A stretch of DNA of 64,000 nucleotides from Salvia splendens (GCF_004379255.2 NC_056046.1:12214001-12278000), one strand, 5' to 3'; counted from the first letter of the stretch, positions 35,970-47,460 are shown. Notes: a model not told the origin generated them from the letters alone. Numbers and translations are program-made.

Positions 35970-36395
35970 TAATTAGGAGAACTGCTTCGCCTTGCTAATT
36001 ATTATCCATCAAAATTTTTTGGCGTTGCTTTGAATGAGCTTGAAAATCAACCTAAAAGCTTTTTTTTATGTCTGGATAGATGAAATTTTTTCGCAAGTAT
36101 CTGGGATTGGTTGTCATGCTTAGAAGATGGTTTCTACAAGAAAGCATGAAAATTTCCCATTAGTTTATTGTTAGTTAAGTTGTCATTGATCTTGCCGGTT
36201 GCTAGTGCCTTAGTGGAAAGAACATTTTCATCAATGAAATTCATCAAGAGTCCTCTAAGTAATAGTTTGAGAGACTAACTATTATTGATACTTAGTTCCT
36301 TACATTGAAAAGGATGTCATTGTTATTGTCACTAATGAAACTATTATGCAGCGATTCCAGAAGATGAAAAATAGAAGCAAAATGTTATGATATGA
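35970..36395 (+). pseudogene. hAT transposase C-terminal remnant
   Basis: Pieces of the hAT C-terminal dimerisation region are readable: GELLRLANYYPSKF near 35978, then LPVASALVERTFSSMKFIKS near 36195-36255, a stop (RD*), and in another frame YIEKDV...TNETIMQRFQKMKNR to about 36385. The order and motifs match plant hAT transposases of the TTF-zinc-finger/ZMYM1-like group. Frameshifts and a stop make it a pseudogene; the N-terminal two-thirds is missing. A degenerate hAT-like end (catccgccacta) occurs near 36485. Confidence 0.82.
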
Positions 36396-36399
36396 TTTA

Positions 36400-37510
36400 T
36401 TTGACTTTATATTTAAACATTATTTTTAATTATATATATTTATTTTATTATAAATTATTTTTGAATTCCGTATCGTTAAAATCATGCATCCGCCACTATA
36501 TATGGGTGGGGTGAGTAGCTCGACTGGGGTCAAATCTAACATTAAGCTAGAAGGGGGAATCCCTCTACTCATATTAGCTATACATAAATAATTTTCTATA
36601 GAAATTTTCATTTTAATCTTTCATTAATTGTCGTATTCTTCAATTATTAAATATTAACCTTCAGCATTCTGAAAAGGGTAATTTTGCGGTGATATGGAAA
36701 TTGAAGCGTTGTAAGCAAGAGATCAACTGTTGTTATGAAATGGATAACACAAATTGTATACCCAAAGACAACTTGAAACGACGGAGTATCTGATTGAATC
36801 AATTTGCCGTAATCATACTTATTGGGTTATGATTATATTTTTGCCGAATCTGGACCCAGTAATGATGGCTGCTGCCTGGATCGGAATGCATATGTTTCTA
36901 AAGTAATACTCTCATTTTTTTTCAAATCTTTCAGCCATCCACGTTTCTGTCTCAATACCTTCTCACCTCTTCACTATTTATGGTCTCATTGCACTTTTTA
37001 TCCAATCTCTTAACTAAGAGACAACACTTACATCCCTTCATCTCTTAACCATCTTATCCCTTAACGATTTATTCAATTTCATTTTTTTATTTTTATTTCC
37101 AACAAATTCAATTAATATTTCATTGAAATATTAAATTAATACTAATAATTCATAAATCATTAAAAACTACGAAAATTACAACATCCGAAAAAATGGTAGG
37201 GGAATTGGGTTATTATAGATGAACGTGGAAAAAAAGGAAAAAAACAACAAAAGGGTAAAAAAAATGGCCGAAATAAACGGTCAAATATTATTATTTTTTT
37301 ATTTTTCAGATTTTTTTAAAAAAATAATTAAAAATAGCCTAAAATCGATGCCCACTCGCAGAGCCGGCGAGTGGGCATCACGCCCCAACCGCTGCTCGAC
37401 ACGTAGCCAACGCGCGTGGCGAGACAACCCGCCAACCACCCCTCCCCCCGGGCTACGAGGCGCGACGGAGCACCCGTATCGGTGTCTCGATGCGGTCTCT
37501 TCTCGCCGGG
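36400..37510. other. Intergenic with an unresolved repeat
   Basis: No gene seen. The GC-rich part at 37350-37550 (atgcccactcgc, then gagacaccgatgcgggtgctctta) resembles the right end of a further Harbinger-like element (inverted: GAGCACCCGCATCGGTG). I could not find its left end. Confidence 0.45.
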
Positions 37511-37670
37511 ACGAGACCGAGCCCGCATCGAGACACCGATGCGGGTGCTCTTATATATACAGGATTAGCAGGGGCATATTGGTCAATTCTAATGTTGTAA
37601 GAGAAGTATTTTCTTTAGTCTTCATAGTTAAAAATGTGTAATTCATTGCCTCCTAATGTAATTGGGCGAG
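37511..37670. repeat. Tandem duplication, first copy (contains empty site)
   Basis: 160 bp from acgagaccg to attgggcgag, repeated immediately afterwards. It contains the uninterrupted sequence tgtgTAAttcattgcc at about 37636-37650, which is the pre-insertion state of the Harbinger site in copy two. Confidence 0.9.
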
Positions 37671-37797
37671 ACGAGACCGCATCGAGACACCGATATGGAT
37701 GCTCTTATATATATACAGGATTAGCATGGGCATATTGGTCAATTCTAATGTTGTAAGAGAAGTATTTTCTTTAGTCTTCATAGTTAAAAATGTGTAA

Positions 37798-39703
37798 GAG
37801 CATCCACAATGGCGGCGAGCGGACCGGCTAGCCGATCTCCGGCGCTCGCCGAACCATTGTAACCGGCGAGCGCCATTTTCGGTGAAAAAATCGGTGAGCT
37901 CACGCCGATTCGCGAGCGTTGGGCGATGCGCTCGCCGGTCCGCTCGCCGCCATTGCAGGCTCCGGACCGGCGAGTGAATTTTTTTTAATTTTCGAAACAC
38001 TATATATACGCGTTTTGCACGTCATTTTCATTCGCACCACTTGTTTTAACGAGTACTATATCTATCTTAATTTCTGTACAAGATCAACAACGTGAAATGG
38101 TGAACAACAACGAAGGTACTCCAATGACGAGCGGGTCTCAAACTCCCCCGGTACCCTGGGAGGTGGATGAGGTCCGATGCCCGGGTACTACAACATGTAC
38201 CCGTGGCAGCAGATGATGCCCGGGCTGGCAGCCGGGGGGAGTATGTCGGGGGGGTTACCGGCGATGCCGGGGTGGGCACTCGGGATGCAGATGATGCCGG
38301 GAGTGGTACCGGCGACGCAGGGGACGCCGGGGGGGGGGGGGGGAAACGTCTATCGCCCTAGTTTTGATTTTTTGACTGCTTCTTCGCACACATCAACCCC
38401 AGCGGAGGCGCGGTTCACGCAATATGAGACTTTCTCCTTAGAGGAGTTTGGGTTTGATCTTCTCGGTGCGAAGGAAACTCCCGTTCAAACGGGGGGAGTA
38501 GGGCGGGGTCGAGGCCCCCCAAAGAAGAAGGGCAAGGGGAAGGGCAAGAGGGTCAGTGAGTCGTCGCAGCCGGTTGAGGACGACTACTCGGTACGGAGGA
38601 GGTGGACGGATGCGGAGGACGTCGCGCTGTCCAAGGCATGGGTGAGTGTTTGCGATGATCCCCTCACTTCGAACAATCAGAGGATCGTCAACATGTGGGT
38701 CAAAATAGCAGCAGCCTACAAGGCATTTTGCCCGGAGGGGTGGCCGCGCAACGGGGAGGAGTGCCGGAAGGCGTGGGACCGAATCAGGGCTGGGGTATCC
38801 CGATTTTCGGGTATCCCTCCACATGCAGAGCAGTGGCCAAACGGAGGATGACTGCAGGAGGATAGCAGAGAAAGCCTTCCCCGAGCCAGGGTTGTATAAG
38901 GAGTTCACCTACCGGAACTGCTATGAGGTGTTGAATGACTCCGAGAAGTTCCGGGCAGGTGTCGACGCTGGCTAGCCTAAGAAGCAACGACTGAACTATA
39001 CCGGTGATTACAGCGGCAGCAGCGGTGGTTCCCACGACCTCTCCGAGGGTGCTCAGGAGCTCCCGTCCTCTCCATCGTTCGTTCGCCGAACTCGCCCGGT
39101 TGGTCAAAGGCGGGCGCAACGGGAGAGGGGGCGCCGGGGGGTCCCAGGAGGTCCAGTCGGCATCCCCCCTTGGCTAGTCGACAGAGGATCTCAAATTCTT
39201 CGCGCATCAACAAGCGCGTGCTCAGATGGTCAAGATCTTAGCCTATTGGAAGATGGCAGAGGACCCCGAGGAGAAGAGCTTTCTTCACTCATTGCTCGTG
39301 AGCATGCGTGAAGATTTGAAGACCGGGGGGGCACGGGGGGGTACCGGCGGCAACGGAGGCGAGGAGTGAGGCGGAGCTCGGGTTTTTTTTTAATAATATA
39401 ATTTTTTTAAAATTAATGTATTTTTTTAATGTACTTTTTTTAAAAAATTAATGTATTTTTTAATGTAATTTTTTTAATTTAAATAATATTATTGAATTTT
39501 CCCGTATCTGTATCGTAAATTTAATTCCGTATTTTGCGTGATTGTCAATTATTTGTTTTATATAATTAGGAGTGACGCAGTTGGGCTATTGCTGGGCTAT
39601 TTGCTTGTCCTGATGATGTGGCAAGAGGATTTTTAGTGCTGATGATGTGGCAGGAGAAATTTGTGGCTGAGCTATGGCCGGGCGAAAGCCATTGTGGATG
39701 CTC
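37798..39703 (+). mobile_element. PIF/Harbinger element carrying only ORF1
   Basis: TAA duplications at 37795-37797 and 39704-39706. The TIRs GAGCATCCACAATGGCGGCG and, inverted, GAGCATCCACAATGGCTTTC share 16 bases. 1,906 bp. The empty site is preserved in the tandem duplicate at 37639-37641, so the boundaries are certain. It encodes a decayed Myb/SANT ORF1 and no transposase. Confidence 0.95.
38097..39369 (+). pseudogene. Harbinger ORF1, Myb/SANT-like, frameshifted
   Basis: Starts MVNNNEGTPMTSGSQTPP at 38097 and shifts frame near 38170. It then runs MPGYYNMYPWQQMMPG, a Gly/Met-rich low-complexity region with a 15-G run (38329-38343), a basic GPPKKKGKGKGKR segment and the SANT-like RRRWTDAEDVALSKAWVSVC. 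A second shift near 38815 leads to EKAFPEPGLYKEFTYRNCYE, then a TAG near 38974. Further fragments (KILAYWKMAEDPEEKSF) extend to TGA at 39367. About 420 codons if undamaged. It resembles the DNA-binding partner of Harbinger transposases; inactive now. Confidence 0.85.
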
Positions 39704-39729
39704 TAATTCATTGCCTCCTAATGTAATTG

Positions 39730-40688
39730 TGTTAAGTTCAGATGATGTGGTATAAGAAATGGTTATTTTCCTTTATAATTACAGTTGTACTGCATTTTTA
39801 ATATAAATAAATGCTCAAGTCCCTTTAGACTTTAGAATAACCCAAGTCCAAGTAGGATGGTCTAGAAATCCACCATCCCTTCTGAAATATCAAAAAGAAG
39901 GAAATATTAAGATTAAAAACTAAAATATTAAGGAGGAATTCACAAGTTAAATTGTGGAAAACTTGTCCTAGTGTCCCAATATAACTAAAAGAATCATTAT
40001 ATGGAGTATAAAATAGTTTAGCCACTTTCTCAAAATTCCTTAAAGCATGTTACATTACTATTTTGTTCTTATTAATTACGTCCAGTTTATATTAATTCGT
40101 TTGATAATATGTCGGGATTAAATAAAAGTGCAAATGCTTGAATAAAACAAAAAAAATACTAGTAAGAACCTACTCAAATAAACTTTCAGATAATGATAAA
40201 TGTACATAAATTATATATACATAATTGAACATTTTGGTTATTTCACATTGAAAATTGATTTATAAATATTAATTTGTTTAAAATAAATTACAACATACTA
40301 ATCATTCTGCAATTATTTATAAAAATATTAAAATTTTAGATTAAATATAAACAATTTTAAGAAAAAATATTTTTTTTATTTTGTATAATTATTTCAAATC
40401 AAGTTCAAAATCACAGTAAATTTTCATATGATTTCTTTTTTATTGCTATAGAATAATATACTAACTAATATCAAAACTAATTTTCAATTTAATTCAATTA
40501 AATTTAAAATTTAAAGACAATCATGTTTTATCTTTATTCTAAACGTTAATAGTCCTAATACAAATCCCCAATATGTATTTTGCCAAAAAAATATTTGTCC
40601 TTTCCTGGCAATATTGTTGCTTTTGCGAGAACCACTTAAATTCTACTCAATTTTACCAAATCTAATTTGGTTTCTGTACAAAACCATA
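39730..40688. other. Intergenic; 40046-40190 is duplicated at 48626-48765
   Basis: No gene seen. The block around attactattttgttcttatt...gggattaaataaaagtgcaaa recurs near 48.7 kb (see findings). Confidence 0.6.
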
Positions 40689-40696
40689 CTCCGTAC

Positions 40697-41434
40697 TAGG
40701 GATGTCAATCGGGCCGGCCCATCGGATTTCGGGCCAATCCTATTCGGGTCGCGGGTCAATCGGGTGCGGGCTAATCGGGTTGAGATTTTTTCGGGTTATA
40801 AAAGTTCAACCCTAACCCTAAACGCTCGGGTTTCAGGCTGGCCCAGCGGGTTAATCGGGTTGCTACTGATAAAATTAACATGCGATAAATCCAATAAATA
40901 ATAACGAAAATTAGTTATATTTATAAAATATAAATATTTAATTATTATAAATTTGAGATATATACTTAAACCCAAACACAAACATGATCAAATACTAATA
41001 TTTGAGATTTGTGTAAAATAAAACACAAATTTAAATATTTTAAAGCATGTTTTAAAACATGTTTTACAAATTTAAATATTTGTTGAATTAGAAGTTTCTA
41101 ATTTATTTATATATTATTATATTAATAAAAATTTAATATATAATTTATACATTTAATATAAAATTGGATGTTATTTTTTTAGTTATCTATATTATAAAAA
41201 TAATCAATGAAATTTTCCAATTATGAGTCAAATAAATAGAACAATATAAATTTTATCGGGTTTTCGGGCCAGCCCATCGGGTTTACGGGTCTGACCCTAA
41301 CGGGTTGCGGGTTGATCGGGTGCGGGCTAATCGGGTTGTAATTTTATCGGGCTAGAAATTTTCAACCATAACCCTATAGATTTAGAGGATTATTCGGGCC
41401 AGCCCACGAGTTGTGGGCTGCATTGACATCCCTA
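40697..41434. mobile_element. hAT-type non-autonomous element, GC-rich ends
   Basis: A perfect 8-bp target duplication ctccgtac lies at 40689-40696 and 41435-41442, with 13-bp perfect TIRs TAGGGATGTCAAT. Both ends carry clusters of cgggttaatcgggttg-type G-rich repeats, while the middle is AT-rich. 738 bp, non-coding. Confidence 0.95.
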
Positions 41435-41552
41435 CTCCGTACTATTATCTAGTGCATGTGAAAAGTGCACAAGTAAACAGCATGAATTTTATAATCTCTA
41501 TCAGGATTATAAAGCTTCAAATTTTCCTGATCGATCTAGATCTATAGCCCCC

Positions 41553-42092
41553 TGTTGGAAAAAAACGTGTAAATTGATGGAAACTTTTGATATGACCAAT
41601 CCTTTGGCTTTCCATCTCTTTTAACCACCTTTTGCATAATGGTTTGCTTAATGGTGGATTATGATCAAGACCTTCCATGTCCTCTTTTGTGCCTATATAA
41701 GGCATGTGGATTTGAGAGATGTGGACACACAAACAAAACATTCTATCTTCTCTCTAGCTCTCAAGCATTCTAGTTAGCTTTTTAGGAGCATTGTCTAGCT
41801 CGATTCTCGGAACTCCATCAAGTTCGCCGGTGCCTAGCGGGTTTGAGGTGCTTCTACACGCTAGGAGGAAGTCGTTTTATCTTTGAGGGCAATACGCCAT
41901 TCCGTGAGCACTAGCCGGGGCGTAATTTGTCTTGCGGAAAGAGGGCTTTCCTCGACTCGACTTATAAATTTGGTTTGCTTTATTTCCATTGTAATTTTCA
42001 TTTCTCTTTTTGTTGCAAAGTTTCCTTTCGATTGTAATAGTTAGAGTACCGCCTGTACACGGCTTGGGAATTTCTTCCCATTATTTCTAACA
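41553..42092 (+). repeat. 5' LTR (second complete copia element)
   Basis: 540 bp with a clear TATATAA at 41694-41700 and a possible transcription start about 30 bp later. Confidence 0.92.
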
Positions 42093-42155
42093 ATCGCAGG
42101 ACAAATTAGTGTACTCTTCTAAGACAGGATTATACCAATTGAAGTTGGAGGAAAC

Positions 42156-43332
42156 ATGAGCTCCAAAGCTGGAATGAAGAAACGAACAGTACCAATGTTC
42201 ATGGGCTACGAAATGGTTAATTCCTTGAGATCTACTCTCTTGAGAATTGTGTTTATCGTTTGTCATTTGACAAGCAAGACCAATTTAGACTTGGTAGTAG
42301 TAATTGGGATGCATGGCTTGTTGAATATACGAATGCACATATGGTTCGATATAATTGTGTACTTATTGGTGGAGACAATATTGTGCAAATTATTTGAACG
42401 TGTTGTTATAAACTACAAAGATCACGAGGTGGTCGCAATGGTCTCCGACGTGAACCATGGTAACAATCCAAATGAATGGTTTGTTGATACGGGTGCCACA
42501 TGTCATGTGTGCTCCGAGAGAAGCGTTTTTTCTATCTACAAATCTGTTGGAGGTAGAAAAGTACGTATGGCAAACCAAGCCTCTTCTAAGGTGGTTGGTG
42601 TGGGTAATGTGTTCCTAAAATTAGGATCTGGAAAAATTCTTACCCTTAAGGATGTACTGCATGTCCCAGACATCCGAAATAATTTGGTGTCAGGCTCACT
42701 TCTAGTAAATCATGGATTTTCACTAGAATTTGAGTGTGAAAATGTTATATTGGCCAAGTATGAAAAGTTCATAGGTGAAGGTCACCTAGTGAATTTTGAG
42801 ATACTTGAAGTATACTATTAACTTTGGGTTGCATTACACAAGATATCCCCAAGTACTTGAAGGGTACTGTGATGCAAATTGGATCTCTGATTCAAAAGAC
42901 TTATTTTCGACAAGTGGGTATGTGTTCATTGTGGGGGGTGGTGTTGTCTCGTGGAAATCAACGAAACAGACGTGTATTGCTCGTTCCACCATGGAATCTG
43001 AGTTTATCGCTTTGGATAAAGCAGGGGAAGAAGTCGAGTGGCTCAGAAATTTCCTAGAATGTATTCCATGTTGGAAGAAGCCAGTGCCCGCAGTATTGAT
43101 ACACTGTGATAGCAAAGCAGCTATAGGTAGAGCACAAAGTGGCTTTTATAATGGTAAGTCTCGACATATTCGTCGGCGACATAATACCGTAAGGCAGTTG
43201 ATCACAAGTGGCATTATCTCAGTTGACTATGTAAAGTCAGTGGATAACTTAGCGGATCCGTTAACAAAATGTTTAAACCGTGATCATATGCATAAATTGC
43301 TGAAAGGAATGAGACTGAAAACCACATCTTAA
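42156..43332 (+). pseudogene. Copia gag-pol remnant: protease and RNase H only
   Basis: 42156-42821 is open. Its first ~85 residues do not resemble Gag and may be scrambled. Then comes the protease [13 protein letters not shown] with the DTG active site, and conserved strands to about [12 protein letters not shown]. The frame ends at 42821. A second open stretch (about 42796-43332) carries RNase H and its C-terminal tail: [60 protein letters not shown] and NLADPLTK. The joint near 42800 is where integrase and RT (about 2.5-3 kb in complete elements) were lost. Confidence 0.9.
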
Positions 43333-43914
43333 AAGATGATTATAGTGGTAACCCAACCATACGATTGGAGATCCCATGGGCTTGGTTCAATGGGAAAACG
43401 AAGCTATATAAATCTAGTTGTAACACTCGGAAGATTTTTAATCTTCGCCCATTCTTTAGAAAGCATTGAGTGTTGTAACCTGCATGTGGTAAGAGGCTAA
43501 GTTTTGACTTTTAATGATTCTTAGAAACCTCGAGGAGGTGGGTATTGCAGGATACTTGTAAAAGAATCACCTATGTAAGTGAAGAAGTGTGGGCCGCTTC
43601 AACATGTGAATCACTTATGAATCCAAAGTGGTGTTCCATGGCCAGTAAAGGACACAAACGTGAGAACTGATGAGTTTGTAAATAATATTGTGTCAATATT
43701 ATTGTCTCGGTATACACCAAGGAGGAATGGTTCAAGGCATCACGTCCACCAGGCCGCCGGTATGCCCGATAGTGTTGACTATGGAAAGTTCAAAGCCCCA
43801 AGCTACTATTCCAAATGCAATATTGTTTCTCGAGAATTGAGCATAGAGTCTGCATGCATGCATTTGTATCTAGTGTTGGTTTGAGCTTGCAGCGCTCTAA
43901 CCAATGTGGGGGAT
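43333..43914 (+). other. 3' untranslated interior of the copia element
   Basis: Non-coding interior between the RNase H end and the 3' LTR, ending with the polypurine tract aatgtgggggat. Confidence 0.7.
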
Positions 43915-44455
43915 TGTTGGAAAAAAAACGTGTAAATTGATGGAAACTTTTGATATGGCCAATCCTTTGGCTTTCCATCTCTTTTAACCACCTTTTGCAT
44001 AATGGTTTGCTTAATGGTGGATTATGATCAAGACCTTCCATGTCCTCTTTTGTGCCTATATAAGGCATGTGGATTTGAGAGATGTGGACACACAAACAAA
44101 ACATTCTATCTTCTCTCTAGCTCTCAAGCATTCTAGTTAGCTTTTTAGGAGCATTGTCTAGCTCGATTCTCGGAACTCCATCAAGTTCGCCGGTGCCTAG
44201 CGGGTTTGAGCTGCTTCTACACACTAGGAGGAAGTCGTTTTATCTTTGGGGGCAATACGCCATTCCATGAGCACTAGCCGGGGCGTAATTTGTCTTGCGG
44301 AAAGAGGGCTTTCCTCGACTCGACTTATAAATTTGGTTTGCTTGATTTCCATTGTAATTTTCATTCCTCTTTTTGTTGCAAAGTTTCCTTTCGATCGTAA
44401 TAGTTAGAGTACCGCCTGTACACGGCTTGAGAATTTCTTCCCATTATTTCTAACA
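43915..44455 (+). repeat. 3' LTR (second complete copia element)
   Basis: 541 bp. Differences from the 5' LTR include an extra A in the first poly-A run and gatatgg for gatatga. Confidence 0.92.
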
Positions 44456-44470
44456 CCCCCTTCGCATTTA

Positions 44471-44721
44471 CTCCTTCCGTCCCACAATAATTATCACTCC
44501 TTTTCATTTCGGTCCGTCTCATAGTAATTGACATACTTTATTTTTACCATAAATAGTAAGTAGGTCACACATTCCACTAACTCACCTCACTCACATTTTA
44601 TTATAAACCCAATATAAAAAAGTGGGTCTCACATTCCACTAACTTTTCCAATCAGCTTTTCTTTACATTTTTTAAAACACGTGCCCACAATAAGAGTTAC
44701 AATTATTGAGGGACGGAGGAG
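44471..44721. mobile_element. Stowaway-like MITE
   Basis: TA-flanked. The ends ctccttccgtcccacaataa and, inverted, ctcctccgtccctcaataat match. 251 bp, non-coding. It starts only 15 bp after the copia 3' LTR. Confidence 0.85.
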
Positions 44722-44855
44722 TACTACTTTTCAATAATTTTTTGTTGCTAGAACGTCAGTAGGAATGATATGTATAGATCCGTAATTAACTTACAATATT
44801 TGTTAAGAAAAATACAAAAAGACAACTTTTCTTATGTCAACATGGTACATTCATA

Positions 44856-45110
44856 CTCCCCTGTCCCTTATAAATGGTCACTTATTTCACCCGATACGAG
44901 GTTTAAGAAATGTAGTAATAGAAAGTGAGTTGTAAAAGTTAAGTGACATGTTGATCCTACTTTTATATTAGTTTTATAATAAAATATGAGTGAGAATGAG
45001 TTAGTAAAATGAGAGTTCCACTATAAAAAAATTGTAAAAGTGAAAAGTGACAAATTTCTATGAAAAGATGAAAATGAAAATAAGTGATAAATTTTTAGGG
45101 ACGGAGGAAG
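44856..45110. mobile_element. Stowaway-like MITE
   Basis: TA-flanked. The ends ctcccctgtcccttataaat and, inverted, cttcctccgtccctaaaaat match. 255 bp. Confidence 0.85.
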
Positions 45111-45114
45111 TACT

Positions 45115-45635
45115 TTTTTTACCTAATTGCATGAACAAGCTATAGTCGTTTTGTTTTTTTGTTTTTAATATGCTTCGTACCTTTCTTTTAAGTTAATAAG
45201 TTTGTTCACATTTCAGTTATTGTCTACCCAATACATTTGCACTCACAGCCATAGATTCCTGAGCTTTACTTTCCACTTTTAAAGTTCAAATGTTTGATTT
45301 ATTTTCTCTTTATAGGAGTATAAATTTTTAATAATCATTACTAAAAAAAGTACAGCCTACATATTGTGAGAGAGTTAAGTAGAACACCAAAACACCAATC
45401 TTTATTAATGGATGCGTGACGATAATAGTAATGACAATCAAACACACCTTAACTTGTAAGCCTTTTATCATACAACGAGATTAGACTTCAAATCAAATCA
45501 TCAAGGTTGCGTTTGATAGATCTCAAACAAAAACCATTCGTAATACTTTGTGAAAGGAACATTTTATCGCTACCCCCAATCACGTCATAAAGACAAACAA
45601 CAAGGACATTCCCGTCCTTTTACAACATTTATTCC
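45115..45635. other. Intergenic, 3' flank of the PLAT pseudogene
   Basis: AT-rich; no gene or element boundary recognised. Confidence 0.5.
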
Positions 45636-45639
45636 CTAC

Positions 45640-46118
45640 AACAAAAGGTAAAACCCACCACACTCACAATTCGAATGCAACCCGATTTTAAAAACCCGCA
45701 AAACCACGTGCCCGGAAACCCGACCCGAAGATACTCTCAGATGACAAGCCTCAAACCGCCGCTTCCCATAGGACGACGGGCAGTAATTCCTAGTCGCAGT
45801 GAGCTCATACGGCGGCGAGCCACTGCTCGAAGGTGAAAGTCTGTTGCGCGCAGGGTAGGTGGGCTCCGGTGGTGCTGACCTCGATGTAGACCCGGACCCG
45901 TCGGAGGTGAGGTTCATTTTGCAGACTGGTCCGCTGAAGATGTCTATGTTTCCTCTCTCGAAGTAGTTGTATCCGGGGTACATGCCACTAGATTGCTGAT
46001 CCCGATCCCGTGGCCGCCGCTCGCGTCGTGCATAGCTACTCTGATGATCGAATCTGTGCCGCCTTTAAAGATCGACCCGGTTCTGAATTACACCGTGTAC
46101 ACACACTCAGGTCCACCC
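45640..46118 (-). pseudogene. PLAT-domain (stress-type PLAT/LH2) protein, broken
   Basis: On the minus strand, in order: ECVYTV then TAA, FRTGSIFKGGTDSIIRVAMH, a frame change, GMYPGYNYFERGNIDIFSG, PVCKMNLTSDGSG, a second frame change to YIEVSTTGAHLPCAQQTFTF and EQWLAAV, then in the earlier frame YELTATRNYC. This is the order of a plant single-PLAT-domain protein (secreted or ER, stress-induced family). A possible acceptor (atacgcag) lies just before GGPEC, which fits a lost upstream exon with the signal peptide. A nonsense codon and at least two frame changes make it a pseudogene. No intact parent gene is in the window. Confidence 0.85.
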
Positions 46119-46389
46119 TGCGTATTTTTTATTTCAAATTTCCATTAATCAAATGCAGTTTCATTCTTTAATAGGATCGATCGATTGACTGAAAAAAATT
46201 GGTACAAATCGACGATCAACATTGATTCAGTAGAGAGCGAGAGACTTAAGGATTTGCATGTGGTGAAGATGGAGAGGAAGACGAGGAGATTGATTAAATG
46301 GAAGCTGCGCGCCATTCCTGTGGTGCAAACTGTGTGTGTTCATATAACTGAAATTTTTACACACAAAAGATAACAGAATTACTCTTATT

Positions 46390-46860
46390 TGATATCCTTA
46401 CACAATCTAACAACTCAATGGTTATAATTTCATTTGAATTAATAGGTTAAGATTCAAGTCACTATTAGTGAAAATTTAAAATCATTACAAATCATATTTC
46501 TAAAAACAAAGAATGAATAATATTATAATTTTAAATTTAGTGTACGTATAATATTTTCGTATTTAATTATAACTCCATAATCGAAATTGCCATTTAATGA
46601 ACCATTTATCTTGGCTAGTAGTACCTTGTACAATAATCAATAAAGATAAAGTCATCATATTTTTTAATAAATATTAGGTTTAATAATCAATATAGTAGTA
46701 GTACGTACATATGAGGTTCTCAAAAGTAAAACTGTCGTTTGAATTATTGTAAAAAAGAAGAAAAACTGTCGTTTGAATTATTGTGCAGATAATAATTGAA
46801 GAAAAACTGTCGTTTGAATTATTGGAAAAAAAAGCAATAAAACAAACATAATGATACGAG
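46390..46860. repeat. Segmental duplicate, copy A
   Basis: Shares with 51000-51475 the ordered phrases tcatttgaattaa, ttttaaatttagtg, cataatatttt, and at the end aataattgaagaaaa and gcaataaaacaaacataa. Diverged and non-coding. Confidence 0.7.
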
Positions 46861-47460
46861 CGTGCCACGGGAAGATGTCGTGATGGCTAAACCAAGCGTA
46901 CAGCCAGGCATAAGGGTAGCTGCAACGCAGCTCAACCGTGTCTCAGTCTCGTCTTGGCAGGACGAGCCGCGGGTGAGCCAGCACTGCTGCTGGCTTGTCG
47001 CGGAAGGTAGCCCGCACTGGGAGGAGGAGCGGCAAGCCAGTACGCCACGCCCCCCCCCCCCCACGTGGGGCTCTGGTATTGGGGCGAGATGCCCACTCAC
47101 GGTCATATCTGACATTATTTTTTTATTTACTTTTTAAAATTTTGAAAAATACAAAAAAATATTTTTAAAAAATAGTCATTTCCCCCCCTTTTTTCAAATA
47201 TTTTTTAAAATTTTTATATTTCCATAATTACCTATAAATACTTCATTTTTATCACAATCATTCTTCTCACATGGTCACACCAAAACACTGCCTACATCTT
47301 CATCTCTCTTATTTTTCTCCATATCTTCATCTCTCTCACCGTGCAAAAATGTCTAGTGAAGGAAGTCAGGGAGGGAACGAGAAGGCGGTAGGAGCTTGTG
47401 GAAGGGAACGAGGCGAATGAAGTCAGACGACCCCCACCCAAGGGGCGGATAAAACTTTAA
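46861..47460 (+). mobile_element. Probable Harbinger fragment (5' end and leader)
   Basis: The GC-rich start (agggtagctgcaacgcagct), a C13 homopolymer (47050-47062), an AT-rich leader and then ATG TCT AGT GAA GGA AGT near 47349 resemble the promoter and start of a Harbinger gene. The reading frame stops after about 20 codons. Boundaries and family are uncertain. Confidence 0.4.

Larger units (their letters stand above)
37671..39729. repeat. Tandem duplication, second copy, split by a Harbinger element
   Basis: 37671-37797 plus 39707-39729 together match copy one (small differences such as gatatggatgctc for gatgcgggtgctc). The Harbinger element sits between them at the TAA. Confidence 0.9.
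41553..44455 (+). mobile_element. Ty1/copia LTR element with large internal deletion
   Basis: LTRs 41553-42092 (540 bp) and 43915-44455 (541 bp), TG...CA, about 98% identical by eye (roughly ten differences). The target duplication is ccccc at 41548-41552 and 44456-44460. A polypurine tract (gtgggggat) precedes the 3' LTR. The 1.8-kb interior retains part of Gag, the protease and the end of RNase H, so integrase and RT are gone. A second, independent deletion derivative in this window. Confidence 0.94.

Noticed and set aside
38329..38343. 15-G run, and a 13-C run at 47050-47062, as possible functional elements
   Set aside because: Long homopolymers are prone to sequencing error; they may be artefacts and could even cause the apparent frameshifts nearby.
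40805..40822. Telomere-like CCCTAA repeats
   Set aside because: Only about two units inside a TIR-bounded hAT element, so not an interstitial telomere.
42156..42420. Intact Gag for the second complete copia element
   Set aside because: The open frame before the protease does not look like Gag and lacks a zinc knuckle; likely scrambled or partly deleted.
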